Shown here: positions 1 to 6,164 of the stretch, piece by piece
Position numbering within the stretch: position 1 is the stretch's first letter
Layout of the letters: every line of letters starts with the position of its first letter
Origin: Desulfuromonadales bacterium
GTDB lineage: Bacteria; Desulfobacterota; Desulfuromonadia; Desulfuromonadales; JACZKF01
Direction of reading: 5' to 3'
Assembly: GCA_014860175.1 (NCBI GenBank)
Contig: JACZKF010000106.1
Location: forward strand, 1 to 8,337
DNA: 8,337 nt
Notes under the pieces: generated by a model
What the model was told of the DNA's origin: nothing
Databases searched by the model: none
The model's input: only the letters and a program-made list of their open reading frames with translations
Program-made: the position numbers and the translations under genes

Positions 1-1
1 G

Positions 2-280
2 TGCAACGACGCCTACAGCGCCATCCAGGTGGCGGTCGCCCTGGCCCAGGCCTTCGAGTGCGGGGTCAACGACCTGCCGCTGTCGATGATCCTCTCCTGG
101 TACGAGCAGAAGGCGGTAGCGATTCTCCTGACCCTGCTGCACCTGGGGATCAAGAACATCAAGATCGGCCCGACCCTGCCGGCCTTCATCACCCCCAACG
201 TGCTCAACTTCCTGGTGGAGAACTACAACATCCAGCCGATCGGCACCGCCGAGGCGGATCTCAAGCAGATCCTCGGCTAA
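2..280 (+). CDS. hcp: Hybrid cluster protein (hydroxylamine/NO reductase), C-terminal 92 residues, truncated by window edge
   Basis: The frame is open from base 2 and ends at TAA 278-280, so only the C-terminus of the protein is present. It begins CNDAYSAIQVAVALA and contains SWYEQKAVAILLTLLHLG and GPTLPAFITPNVL, which I recognise as the end of the hybrid cluster protein (prismane) family. In that family the Cys of CNDAY and the Glu of the WYEQKA stretch are ligands of the 4Fe-2S-2O hybrid cluster, and both are present here (residues 1 and 35 of the visible part). Hcp is a cytoplasmic iron-sulfur enzyme of anaerobes that reduces hydroxylamine in vitro and is linked to nitric oxide detoxification. 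The N-terminal cluster-binding cysteines and any regulator lie outside the window. A terminator hairpin follows 20 bases after the stop, so hcp is the last gene of its transcript. Confidence 0.93.
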   Translation, partial: CNDAYSAIQVAVALAQAFECGVNDLPLSMILSWYEQKAVAILLTLLHLGIKNIKIGPTLPAFITPNVLNFLVENYNIQPIGTAEADLKQILG

Positions 281-300
281 TCGACCAGCGCATCAGCAAC

Positions 301-340
301 CAAACAGGCGGCCTCCCAGGGGGGCCGCCTGTTTGTCTTT
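301..340 (+). terminator. Rho-independent terminator of hcp
   Basis: A perfect 13-bp inverted repeat, CAAACAGGCGGCC (301-313) and GGCCGCCTGTTTG (323-335), encloses a 9-base loop and is followed by TCTTT (336-340). The stem is GC-rich at the loop side. The T-tail is short and interrupted by a C, but position and shape fit termination of the hcp transcript before the fmdB promoter. Confidence 0.85.
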
Positions 341-367
341 GGCTGAGCGGGAGGCGACCGCCACCTC

Positions 368-396
368 TTGCATTCTCCTGGCGGGTTTTATATATT
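368..396 (+). promoter_or_regulatory. Probable sigma-70 type promoter of the FmdB-family gene
   Basis: A -35-like TTGCAT (368-373) is separated by 17 bases from TATATT (391-396), which matches the -10 consensus at 5 of 6 positions. The stretch 386-410 is strikingly AT-rich in an otherwise GC-rich window. It lies between the hcp terminator and the ribosome binding site at 414-420, so the predicted transcript would have a leader of roughly 20 bases. The -35 keeps only TTG of the consensus. Confidence 0.45.
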
Positions 397-424
397 GTTT
401 TTTGAATTCACTTGGGAGGGACTT

Positions 425-613
425 ATGCCGATGTACGAGTATTTCTGCGGTCACTGCAGCGAGACGGTAGAGCGGCTCCAGCGCACCCCGGCCGAGGAGA
501 TCGCATGCCCCCGCTGTGGCCGCCAGGCCAAACGGATGGTGTCGATCTTTGCCGGTGGCGGCACCCCTGCTGGCGGGGGCTGTGCCCCTGCGGGCGGATC
601 CGGTTTCAGCTGA
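425..613 (+). CDS. FmdB-family zinc-ribbon protein, 62 aa
   Basis: The protein starts MPMYEYFCGHC and has two CxxC pairs (Cys8/Cys11 and Cys28/Cys31), the layout of the FmdB/CxxC_CXXC_SSSS zinc-ribbon family, which usually starts MPxYEY. The pairs should hold one zinc ion. The C-terminal third is a flexible Gly/Ala/Pro stretch with one more Cys and ends GGSGFS, which is common in this family. I chose ATG 425 because GGGAGGG (414-420) sits 4 bases upstream and the family start matches; a second in-frame ATG at 431 would cut the motif. The open frame reaches back to 368 but that part has no family resemblance. The family is named after a putative regulator of a formamidase operon, yet its molecular role is not established, so I give no function. 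The gene stands alone between two terminators. Confidence 0.9.
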   Translation: MPMYEYFCGHCSETVERLQRTPAEEIACPRCGRQAKRMVSIFAGGGTPAGGGCAPAGGSGFS

Positions 614-665
614 AAATGAGGGTGCCGGCGCGTGTCGCCGGAGGAAAAAAGAAGAGGGGAAACAG

Positions 666-704
666 AGCCAAGGGGCGACGCAACGGTCGCCCCTTGGCTG
701 TATT
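666..704. terminator. Bidirectional terminator between convergent FmdB gene and hexose-phosphate mutase gene
   Basis: A perfect 14-bp inverted repeat, AGCCAAGGGGCGAC (666-679) and GTCGCCCCTTGGCT (686-699), has a 6-base loop GCAACG. Downstream on the plus strand is GTATT. On the minus strand the hairpin is followed by CTGTTTCCCC. It lies midway between the ends of the two convergent genes (613 and 720), so it probably serves both, although neither T-tract is strong. Confidence 0.8.
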
Positions 705-719
705 CAGGTCAAGGTGGGC

Positions 720-2141
720 TCAGCGGCGCACAAAGGCGGCGGCGTCGTGCATCAGCAGGTCGAGCTCGGCGGCGCTGCCGGCTTCACCGTAGACCCGGAC
801 CACCGGCTCGGTGCCCGACTTGCGAAACAGCATCCAGGAGCCGTCGCCGAACAGGAACTTGCAGCCGTCGACGGTGATCACCCGCTCGATCTTCCGGCCA
901 CCCACTTCGCTTGGAGGGGAGGCGAGTTTATCCGACAGCCCGGTTTCCAGTTCGGACGAGAGGCGAATGTTCTGGCGCCGGGTATGAAATTCCCCCACCC
1001 GCCGGTACAGATCGGCGAGCAGTTCACGCAGGCTCACCCCTTCCACCGCCACCATCTCCGCCACCAGCAGACAGGCGATGATCCCATCCTTGTCCGGCAC
1101 ATGGCCCCGCACGGTCAGGCCGGCACTTTCTTCGCCGCCGATGAGAATGCGACCGTCAGAGATGTACTGGCCGATGAACTTGAAGCCGACGGGGGTCTCC
1201 AGCACCTCTACCCCATGGTGGCGGGCCACCGCATCGACAAAATGGGAGGTGGCCACCGAGCGGGCGACGGCCCCCGTCTTCTTCTTGCGCCGCAGCAGGT
1301 AATCGGCCAGCAACGCGAGGATATAGTTCGGCTCGATGAAACTGCCGTCGGCATCGAGGATGCCATAGCGGTCGGCGTCGCCGTCGGTCGCCAGCCCCAG
1401 GCGGATCGCCGGGTCGCTGCGCACCAGGGAAATGAAGTCGCCGATGTGCTCTTCGGCCGGCTCGGGGGGATGGTTGCCGAAGTAGGGGTCGAGGTGACCG
1501 TTAATGGTGACCACTTGCGCCCCGGCCTCTTCCAGCAACGTATCCAGGTAACCGCGGCCGGTGCCGTACAGCGGGTTGACGGCGACCTTCAGCCCGGCGC
1601 GACCGATGGCGGCCAGATCGATCAGTTGACGAACCGCGGCGAAATAGTCAGGGCGAGGGTCGATCTCCTCCACCAGGCCGGCGGCGAAAGCCTGATCCAT
1701 CGGCAGCTCTTTGTAGCAGATCTCCCCAAGCATGGCGTTGGCCCGGTCTTCGATATCCCGGGTCGTCTCCGGCAGCGCCGGTCCTCCCGAATCGGGGGAG
1801 AACTTGATCCCGTTGTAGTCGAAGGGGTTGTGGCTGGCGGTGAAGTTGATGCCGCCGCCGGCGCGGCGCTGCAGGATCTGCTGAGCGATCACCGGCGTCG
1901 GCGCATCGCGGTCGCACAGGTACGATTTGATCCCGGCCCCGGCCAGTACCCGCACCGTCTCCCGGGCGAAGTAACGACCCATGAAACGGGTGTCGTAGCC
2001 GACCACCACCCCCTTGTCAGCCTTGCCGCTGGCCCGCAGGTGATCGGCAATGGCCTGGGTGACCACCCGGACGTTGTCTGTGGTGAAATCCTCGCAAAAA
2101 ATCCCCCGCCAACCGGAAGTGCCGAAACTGATACGGCCCAT
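720..2141 (-). CDS. Phosphoglucomutase/phosphomannomutase (alpha-D-phosphohexomutase family), 473 aa
   Basis: The four sequence signatures of alpha-D-phosphohexomutases are all present in order: TASHNP (101-106) with the catalytic phosphoserine Ser103, the metal loop DGDADR (253-258), the sugar-specificity loop GGEESAG (335-341), and the phosphate-binding loop RKSGTEPVVRVY (440-451). The N-terminus FGTSGWRG is also typical. The enzyme interconverts the 1- and 6-phosphates of glucose and/or mannose in the cytoplasm, feeding nucleotide-sugar, polysaccharide or glycogen synthesis. GEESAG and the length fit either substrate, so I do not choose a symbol. ATG 2141 follows AGGAGGAGGA on the minus strand; a second ATG 5 bases earlier is immediately followed by TAA (see findings). 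The gene lies 29 bases after the LysE-family gene and is probably the last gene of that operon, closed by the hairpin at 666-699. Confidence 0.95.
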   Translation of the reverse strand: MGRISFGTSGWRGIFCEDFTTDNVRVVTQAIADHLRASGKADKGVVVGYDTRFMGRYFARETVRVLAGAGIKSYLCDRDAPTPVIAQQILQRRAGGGINFTASHNPFDYNGIKFSPDSGGPALPETTRDIEDRANAMLGEICYKELPMDQAFAAGLVEEIDPRPDYFAAVRQLIDLAAIGRAGLKVAVNPLYGTGRGYLDTLLEEAGAQVVTINGHLDPYFGNHPPEPAEEHIGDFISLVRSDPAIRLGLATDGDADRYGILDADGSFIEPNYILALLADYLLRRKKKTGAVARSVATSHFVDAVARHHGVEVLETPVGFKFIGQYISDGRILIGGEESAGLTVRGHVPDKDGIIACLLVAEMVAVEGVSLRELLADLYRRVGEFHTRRQNIRLSSELETGLSDKLASPPSEVGGRKIERVITVDGCKFLFGDGSWMLFRKSGTEPVVRVYGEAGSAAELDLLMHDAAAFVRR

Positions 2142-2170
2142 TACATTCCTCCTCCTTCAAAAAGTGACGT

Positions 2171-2812
2171 TCAGGTGAAAAAAATGGTCTGAGCCCCTCG
2201 CCAGCCGAACCAGCCGCCGCACGCAAGAATCACCAGAGCGCAGGCGCCGACCAGAAAACGGTAGCCCCGGTCACCGAGAAACCGCCGGCTATAGCTCACC
2301 ATTCCCGACACGAAAGAATACCACACGAAATCGGAAAGGATGTGAAAGAGGAAGAAAACGGCGACCCCCGCCGCTCCCGCCTCATACGCCACCGCCATGT
2401 ACCCCATGCCGACGGTAGCCCACCAGAGAAGGAAGTAGGGGTTGGCCAGACTGACGGCGGCGCCGGCAGCCAGCGGATGCAGCCCGGCGCGGGTGCCGAC
2501 GCCGGGGTCGAGTTGCAGCCGCAGGCGTGGCAGGCCACGCAGCATGCCGGCCCCCATCCACAGGAGCATGCCGCCGCCGGCCAAGGCGACGATGGCAAAC
2601 ACCGACGGCCGCTGCAGCAGGTCGGAGAGGCCGAAAAACAGCGCCGCCACCAGGGCCGCTTCCAGCAACGCATGGCCGGAGACCAGCAACGGGCCGGCCC
2701 AGATGCCGCGTCGGGCGGTCTCGGCGACGGTCACGGTCAACAAAGGACCAGGCATCATGGCGCCAGAGAAGCCGATGAGAAACGACATGCCGGCAATGGC
2801 GGTGAGGGTCAC
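2171..2812 (-). CDS. LysE-family small-molecule exporter, 213 aa
   Basis: This is a hydrophobic protein of about six membrane segments with the LysE/RhtB-family signature MMPGPLLTVTVAET near the N-terminus (Pro-Gly-Pro at 21-23), the middle stretch LANPYFLLWWATVG, and the usual length of about 210 residues. The family exports amino acids or related small molecules across the inner membrane; the substrate cannot be read from sequence. I chose GTG 2812 because GAGGAG lies 5 bases upstream and the protein then begins directly before the first helix. The open frame continues to 3196 but that extension is a shadow of the upstream gene. The GTG overlaps the TGA of the YcgN-like gene (GTGA, 2812-2809), indicating translational coupling. 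An internal ATG (codon 9) would leave little before the first helix and is less likely. Confidence 0.88.
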   Translation of the reverse strand: MTLTAIAGMSFLIGFSGAMMPGPLLTVTVAETARRGIWAGPLLVSGHALLEAALVAALFFGLSDLLQRPSVFAIVALAGGGMLLWMGAGMLRGLPRLRLQLDPGVGTRAGLHPLAAGAAVSLANPYFLLWWATVGMGYMAVAYEAGAAGVAVFFLFHILSDFVWYSFVSGMVSYSRRFLGDRGYRFLVGACALVILACGGWFGWRGAQTIFFT

Positions 2813-3126
2813 GGAAGCTCCTCGTCGGGGGGGAAAAGATGCGGCGGCCGATAACCGCCGAGACCCTGCACATAGGGGCAGTCGGCCGGGAGGATCCCGG
2901 CGGCAATGATCTGAGGGGTCAGCGGAACGCAGTCGGGGCGAAGGCGGTGCCGTTGCCCATAGACGGTGCAGAGACGGGTCGTCGGATCGAGCCGGTTGCA
3001 GGGGGTCTGCGTGTAGTAGATCTCCCCCTGGTAGTCGATCTTCTCGAAACAGCAGCGGCCACAGCGACGGCAGCGTCTCTCCCACTCTTCTGAAACAGCG
3101 GCTATGATGGGCTTCCCGGCAGTCAT
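2809..3126 (-). CDS. YcgN/YkgJ-type (UPF0153) cysteine-cluster protein, 105 aa
   Basis: The core is WERRCRRCGRCCFEK followed by a PCNRLD segment, an LCTVY segment, RPDCVPLTP and LPADCPY. This gives eight cysteines at 19, 22, 25, 26, 43, 53, 66 and 83. The order and spacing resemble E. coli YcgN of UPF0153 and the wider YkgJ family, annotated as zinc- or iron-chelating; a biochemical role is not established. The protein is shorter than YcgN after the last cysteine and ends in an acidic Pro-rich tail. The start is uncertain: ATG 3126 is preferred, but TTG 3129 is directly adjacent, and no purine-rich ribosome binding site is visible before either (the leader is TTAACCTTTTTTG). It is the first gene of a minus-strand operon and overlaps the exporter gene by 4 bases. 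I see no convincing promoter upstream. Confidence 0.82.
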   Translation of the reverse strand: MTAGKPIIAAVSEEWERRCRRCGRCCFEKIDYQGEIYYTQTPCNRLDPTTRLCTVYGQRHRLRPDCVPLTPQIIAAGILPADCPYVQGLGGYRPPHLFPPDEELP

Positions 3127-3203
3127 CAAAAAAGGTTAAGCGAAAGGGAGGTTCCGGGTCAACGGTAAAGACAGGTGTCAGGGGGAAGCCGACCATTTAA
3201 TGA

Positions 3204-3231
3204 TTGACATCCAGCTACTTGGCATGATAAG
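3204..3231 (+). promoter_or_regulatory. Probable sigma-70 type promoter of the PxxKW gene
   Basis: A perfect -35 hexamer TTGACA (3204-3209) is followed after 16 bases by GATAAG (3226-3231), which matches TATAAT at the central ATAA. This predicts a start of transcription near 3238 and a leader of about 45 bases carrying the ribosome binding site AAGGAGGT (3267-3274). A small dyad, CATT-T-AATG (3194-3202), sits just upstream of the -35 and could be part of a regulatory site. Confidence 0.5.
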
Positions 3232-3282
3232 AACGACATTCAGATTTTCCAGGCACCACGCAAATCAAGGAGGTTCACCCCC

Positions 3283-3573
3283 ATGCAGTGTCAAACCGTT
3301 CTTCCCGGTACCGAGTGTACCTTCTGGTCCAAGCAGGGCTGCGCTTACCTCGGCAACACCTGCCAGAATGTCCTCGAAGAGTGTCAGGGCTGCGACCGCA
3401 TCGTCCAGGGGACGATCGGCCAGGTCTGCTCCGTCGCCCCTTCCCCCAAACAGAAATGGGCGCCCGGGCTGTGCAACATGGCGACCCACCGCAAGGTGGA
3501 GATCAAGGGCCTTGACGCCAAGGCGGTCAACCCGCTGAAGGCATCGAAAAAGGCTTCGGCCAAGAAGAAGTAA
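3283..3573 (+). CDS. PxxKW-family cysteine-rich small protein, 96 aa
   Basis: The protein carries eight cysteines (3, 12, 20, 27, 34, 37, 49, 64) and the motif Pro55-x-x-Lys58-Trp59 followed by APGLCNMATH. This is the hallmark of the PxxKW cysteine-rich family, which I know from anaerobic deltaproteobacteria and which has no assigned function. The cysteine spacing, including an ECQGCDRI segment, suggests metal or iron-sulfur cluster binding, but this is inferred. The last 15 or so residues are a Lys/Ala/Ser tail (KASKKASAKKK) that could bind nucleic acid or be disordered. No signal peptide or membrane segment is present, so it is probably cytoplasmic. ATG 3283 has AAGGAGGT 8 bases upstream. 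The gene is monocistronic, with its own good promoter and a very strong terminator, which suggests high expression. Confidence 0.88.
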   Translation: MQCQTVLPGTECTFWSKQGCAYLGNTCQNVLEECQGCDRIVQGTIGQVCSVAPSPKQKWAPGLCNMATHRKVEIKGLDAKAVNPLKASKKASAKKK

Positions 3574-3593
3574 TCCCCATTTCGCTCATTGCG

Positions 3594-3629
3594 AAAGGCG
3601 GACACCTCACTGGTGTCCGCCTTTTTTTT
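3594..3629 (+). terminator. Strong Rho-independent terminator of the PxxKW gene
   Basis: A 13-bp perfect stem, AAAGGCGGACACC (3594-3606) and GGTGTCCGCCTTT (3612-3624), has a 5-base loop and ends in eight consecutive T (3622-3629). A second small hairpin, TTTCGC/GCGAAA (3580-3596), sits just before it and shares three bases. The T-tract runs into the stop codon of convergent lrgB (3628-3630). On the minus strand the same stem is followed by CGCAATGAG, so it is a poor terminator in that direction. Confidence 0.93.
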
Positions 3630-4326
3630 ACCTGAACAGCAGGAACAGCAGCGGCAGTAAAAAAGCGGTGATCAGGCCGTTGAGGCCGATGGCCAGTCCG
3701 GCTACCGCCCCGCCGAGACGGTCTATCTCGAGCATCCGGGCGGTGCCTATCCCGTGGGCCGCCGTCCCCACCGCCAGCCCCTGCGCCAGCGGATCACGGA
3801 TCCCGATCCAGCGGCAGAACTCCGGCCCGCAGACCGCCCCCAGGCAGCCGGTGAGAACGACGATGGCGGCCGTGAGCGAGGGGATGCCGCCGATCTTTTC
3901 GACAATGCCGATGGCAATCGGGGTAGTGACCGATTTCGGCGCCAGGGAGACGACGACCTCCCGGCTCCCCCCCAGCAGCCAGGCCAAGCCGCTGGCGGAG
4001 ACGATCGAGGCGACCGCCCCGGCAAAAACACCGGCGAGGATCGGCAGCCGCCTGGCCAGCACTTCCCGGCGCCGGGCGTACAGCGGCACCGCCAGCGCCA
4101 CCACCGAGGGGCCGAGGAGAAAGTGAATATACTGTCCGCCAACCGCATAGTCTGCGTAGGGGATGCGACAGACGAGCAGCAGGGCGATGATGGCGCCGAT
4201 GGTCACCGCCACCGGCGTCAACAGCAGGCTGCCGGTGCGCCGGTAGAGCAGCTGGGCCACGGCATAGACCCCGATGGTCAGGGTGATGCCGAACAGGGGG
4301 GTGGTCAGCAGGTCAGTCATCGGCAT
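3628..4326 (-). CDS. lrgB: LrgB/CidB-family membrane protein, 232 aa
   Basis: This is a polytopic membrane protein of the usual family length, with the LrgB signatures LGPSVVALAVPLY (71-83), APKSVTTPIA (129-138), GAVCGPEF (163-170) and GTAAHGIGTARM (177-188). LrgB works with LrgA. The pair was first described in Staphylococcus as an antiholin-like regulator of murein hydrolases and autolysis. Related pairs in Bacillus and Streptococcus take up pyruvate, and the plant fusion PLGG1 moves glycolate and glycerate. Two in-frame starts are possible, ATG 4326 and ATG 4320. Both lie inside the end of lrgA (overlap 14 or 8 bases) and neither has a clear ribosome binding site, so translation is probably coupled to lrgA. 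The TAA stop uses the last T of the neighbouring gene's terminator. Confidence 0.93.
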   Translation of the reverse strand: MPMTDLLTTPLFGITLTIGVYAVAQLLYRRTGSLLLTPVAVTIGAIIALLLVCRIPYADYAVGGQYIHFLLGPSVVALAVPLYARRREVLARRLPILAGVFAGAVASIVSASGLAWLLGGSREVVVSLAPKSVTTPIAIGIVEKIGGIPSLTAAIVVLTGCLGAVCGPEFCRWIGIRDPLAQGLAVGTAAHGIGTARMLEIDRLGGAVAGLAIGLNGLITAFLLPLLFLLFR

Positions 4327-4669
4327 CGGCTTGGCGCGGTTCCAGCCAGCGCGCCACCCAGCCGGTGACCGCCATCACCACGAAAGTACTGACGACCATG
4401 GAGACCAGGATCGGCAGCCATTCGCGCTCGATCAGCCCGAAATAGGTCATGACCCCGACCCCGGCCGGAACGAAAAACAGGGCCAGATGCGACAGCAGCA
4501 GTTCCGTCGCCTCCTGCACCCACTCAAGCCGAACCACCCCTACCCCCAGGGCCAGCAGCAGCAGCCCCATGCCGATGACGTTGCCCGGGATCGGCAGGTC
4601 GAAGCCCCGGGAAATCAGTTCACCGACAAGCTGCAGCAGCAGCAGGATGGCCAGGCCACGCACCACCAT
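4313..4669 (-). CDS. lrgA: LrgA/CidA-family membrane protein, 118 aa
   Basis: This is a small hydrophobic protein with about four membrane segments (roughly 4-20, 28-46, 58-78, 84-107). The family motifs PIPGNVIGMGLL (26-37) and FFVPAGVGVM (65-74) are both intact, and the length is typical. It is the holin-like partner of LrgB in the inner membrane; the transported molecule or lytic partner is not known here. ATG 4669 has GGGAGAGGGAG directly upstream. The gene begins 27 bases after the TPR gene stop and its own stop lies inside lrgB. No lytTR/lytSR-type regulator gene is visible next to it, unlike the staphylococcal locus; instead it is embedded in an operon with LUD and TPR genes. Confidence 0.93.
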   Translation of the reverse strand: MVVRGLAILLLLQLVGELISRGFDLPIPGNVIGMGLLLLALGVGVVRLEWVQEATELLLSHLALFFVPAGVGVMTYFGLIEREWLPILVSMVVSTFVVMAVTGWVARWLEPRQADADD

Positions 4670-4696
4670 CTCCCTCTCCCTTCTGGGCAGCGTCCG

Positions 4697-5482
4697 TTAG
4701 AGTTCAGCCCGCAGACCTTCCACCACCGCCGCAACCTCGTCCCGGATCTCCTTGGCGGCGGGAGAGCGCTCGTGCAGCAGAAACTCCTGAAAATGGTGCA
4801 GCGCCTCCCGGGGATGCTCGCGATCGAGTTCAATATTTCCCAGCGTCAGATGGACGAAGCCGAAGGTGGGATCGAGCCGCAGGGTCTCCTGGCACTCCTT
4901 CTCGGCCGCCTCCAGCTCCCCGGTGTCATAGTACATCTCGGCCAGGTTGTAGTGGGCCTGGGCATCCTGCGGGTCGGCGGCTATTACCTGCCGATAGCAG
5001 GCCAGCGCCTCTTCGTTGCGCCCCTGGGAGTAGCAGGCATCACCGAGGGAATTCAGGGCGAAAGTGGAATCGGGCTCGATGGCCAGTGCCTTGCGAAAGG
5101 CCTGCTCGGCCTGTTCCATCCGTTCGCAGTGAAAATGGACCAGACCGGCACTCACCCAGGCATCGGCCTGCTGAGGATCGAGGCGAAGGATCTCCTCGTA
5201 GAGCTTCAGCGCCTCCTCCGCCTGCTGGGCCTCGAAGCTGACATCGCCGAGGGCGTACAAGGTATCCAGGTTCTCCGGATCAAGCTGGCGGGCCCGATGG
5301 AGAGCCGTCAGCGCCTCACTCTCCTTGCCGGCTTCGGCCAATGCCTCGCCCAGCAATACGTGGGCCGATGCCGCGTCGGCAAACGCCTGTACCGCCTGCC
5401 GCCCAAGCTTTACCGCCGCGGCCGCATCGCCGATCTCCAGCGCTTCCTGCCCCTGCTGTAACAATCTCTCCAGCTCTTGCAT
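4697..5482 (-). CDS. Tetratricopeptide-repeat protein with seven TPR units, 261 aa
   Basis: Nearly the whole protein is built of 34-residue TPR units in exact register: about 3-36, 37-70, 71-104, 105-138, 139-172, 173-206 and 207-240. The consensus positions are clear (for example ALGD..., EEAL..YE.IL.LDP and AHYNLAEMYYDTGELEAAE). A short charged helix follows at 241-261. I see no signal peptide and no membrane segment, so it is probably a cytoplasmic protein-binding scaffold. A partner cannot be deduced, although the position between the LUD gene and lrgA suggests a link to one of them. ATG 5482 has GAGAGG 5 bases upstream. The gene follows the LUD gene after 35 bases. Confidence 0.9.
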   Translation of the reverse strand: MQELERLLQQGQEALEIGDAAAAVKLGRQAVQAFADAASAHVLLGEALAEAGKESEALTALHRARQLDPENLDTLYALGDVSFEAQQAEEALKLYEEILRLDPQQADAWVSAGLVHFHCERMEQAEQAFRKALAIEPDSTFALNSLGDACYSQGRNEEALACYRQVIAADPQDAQAHYNLAEMYYDTGELEAAEKECQETLRLDPTFGFVHLTLGNIELDREHPREALHHFQEFLLHERSPAAKEIRDEVAAVVEGLRAEL

Positions 5483-5517
5483 GTTGACCTCTCTAGGTGT
5501 TGTTTTTCATCAGCGTA

Positions 5518-6159
5518 CTAATAGCCCAAGTCTTCGTTGATCAGACAGACCTGCAGATCGGTAGCCCGGGTCCGCCGCTCGATGATGGTGGTAATGCGAC
5601 AGATGCGCTGCGGCGAATTGCAATCGGTACAGCGGCCAGTCTTGGCGCAAGGCGTATCGAAGTTGAGGCGCCTGGCGTTGGGGGGGCAAGCGACCTCCTT
5701 CACCCGCCGCAAGGCGCTTTCCAGGTCGGCAACGATCTTGTTGGCGCCGGCGACCACGATTACCCGCTTGGGTCCGAAGACCATGGCGCAGACCCGGTTG
5801 CCGGTGGCATCGATGTTGACCAGCTGCCCCTTGAGCGTCAAGGCGTTGGTGCTGGTGAAGAAAAGATCGCAACCGAGCTGCTCTTGCATCACCTGTCGGC
5901 GCGCCTCGGGCGAAAGACCGGCCCGGCCGTGCACCAGGGTTTTCTTCCCAGCTTCCTGCAACCGTTCCGGCAGGCCAAGCTCAGCCAGCGTCATCGAGCC
6001 GCCGAAACCGATGCTGTCGGCCGCCGAGGCGGTGGTCAGCAGATGCGCGACCGCCTCCTGCCGGCTGTCGAACAGGGCGGTAGGGAAGCCGTTTTTCTCC
6101 AGCGCCGCCGCTGCCGCTTCCATCAGCTGCCGGCGATGCCAGCGCACATTCTCATCCAT
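5518..6159 (-). CDS. LUD-domain (DUF162, LutC/YkgG-like) protein with C-terminal cysteine motif, 213 aa
   Basis: The N-terminal helix (MDENVRWHRRQLMEAAAAALEKNGF, here written only in part: residues 1-20 are mostly Ala/Glu/Arg) leads into the LUD core with IGFGGSMTLAELGL, FFTSTNALTLKGQLVNIDA, NRVCAMVFGPKRVIVVAGANKIV. LUD proteins include LutC of the LutABC lactate oxidation system; most stand-alone members have no proven function. This one carries a C-terminal cysteine cluster, Cys158, 171, 177, 180, 187 and 205, with the core CAKTGRCTDCNSPQRIC, that LutC itself does not need. I infer metal or iron-sulfur binding. ATG 6159 was chosen because AAGGAG lies 10 bases upstream and the family usually starts near here; the open frame extends to 6189 but would overlap the preceding gene. 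The gap to the DUF512 gene is only 5 bases. Confidence 0.88.
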   Translation of the reverse strand: MDENVRWHRRQLMEAAAAALEKNGFPTALFDSRQEAVAHLLTTASAADSIGFGGSMTLAELGLPERLQEAGKKTLVHGRAGLSPEARRQVMQEQLGCDLFFTSTNALTLKGQLVNIDATGNRVCAMVFGPKRVIVVAGANKIVADLESALRRVKEVACPPNARRLNFDTPCAKTGRCTDCNSPQRICRITTIIERRTRATDLQVCLINEDLGY

Positions 6160-6164
6160 CGTTC

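Noticed and set aside
516..2192. 558-codon plus-strand open frame opposite the phosphohexomutase gene
   Set aside because: It is antisense to a gene with all expected catalytic motifs, begins inside the FmdB gene, has a low-complexity His/Gln/Arg/Gly-rich translation with no recognisable domain, and is the typical shadow frame of GC-rich DNA.
3170..3179. GACA-GG-TGTC half-dyad in the divergent region upstream of the YcgN-like gene
   Set aside because: It is only 4+4 bases and has no good promoter next to it on the minus strand (a TTGACC there lacks a usable -10), so it cannot be called an operator.
2813..3196. N-terminal extension of the LysE-family frame up to 3196
   Set aside because: The extension is the out-of-frame image of the YcgN-like gene. 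The GTG at 2812 has a good ribosome binding site and matches the family N-terminus.
3220..3236. Possible sigma-54 promoter (TTGGCATGATAAG...)
   Set aside because: The TGGCA part fits a -24 element, but the GC expected at -12 is absent.
4274..5461. 395-codon plus-strand open frame opposite lrgA, part of lrgB and the TPR gene
   Set aside because: It is antisense to three well-supported genes, crosses their boundaries, and shows no domain and no ribosome binding site.
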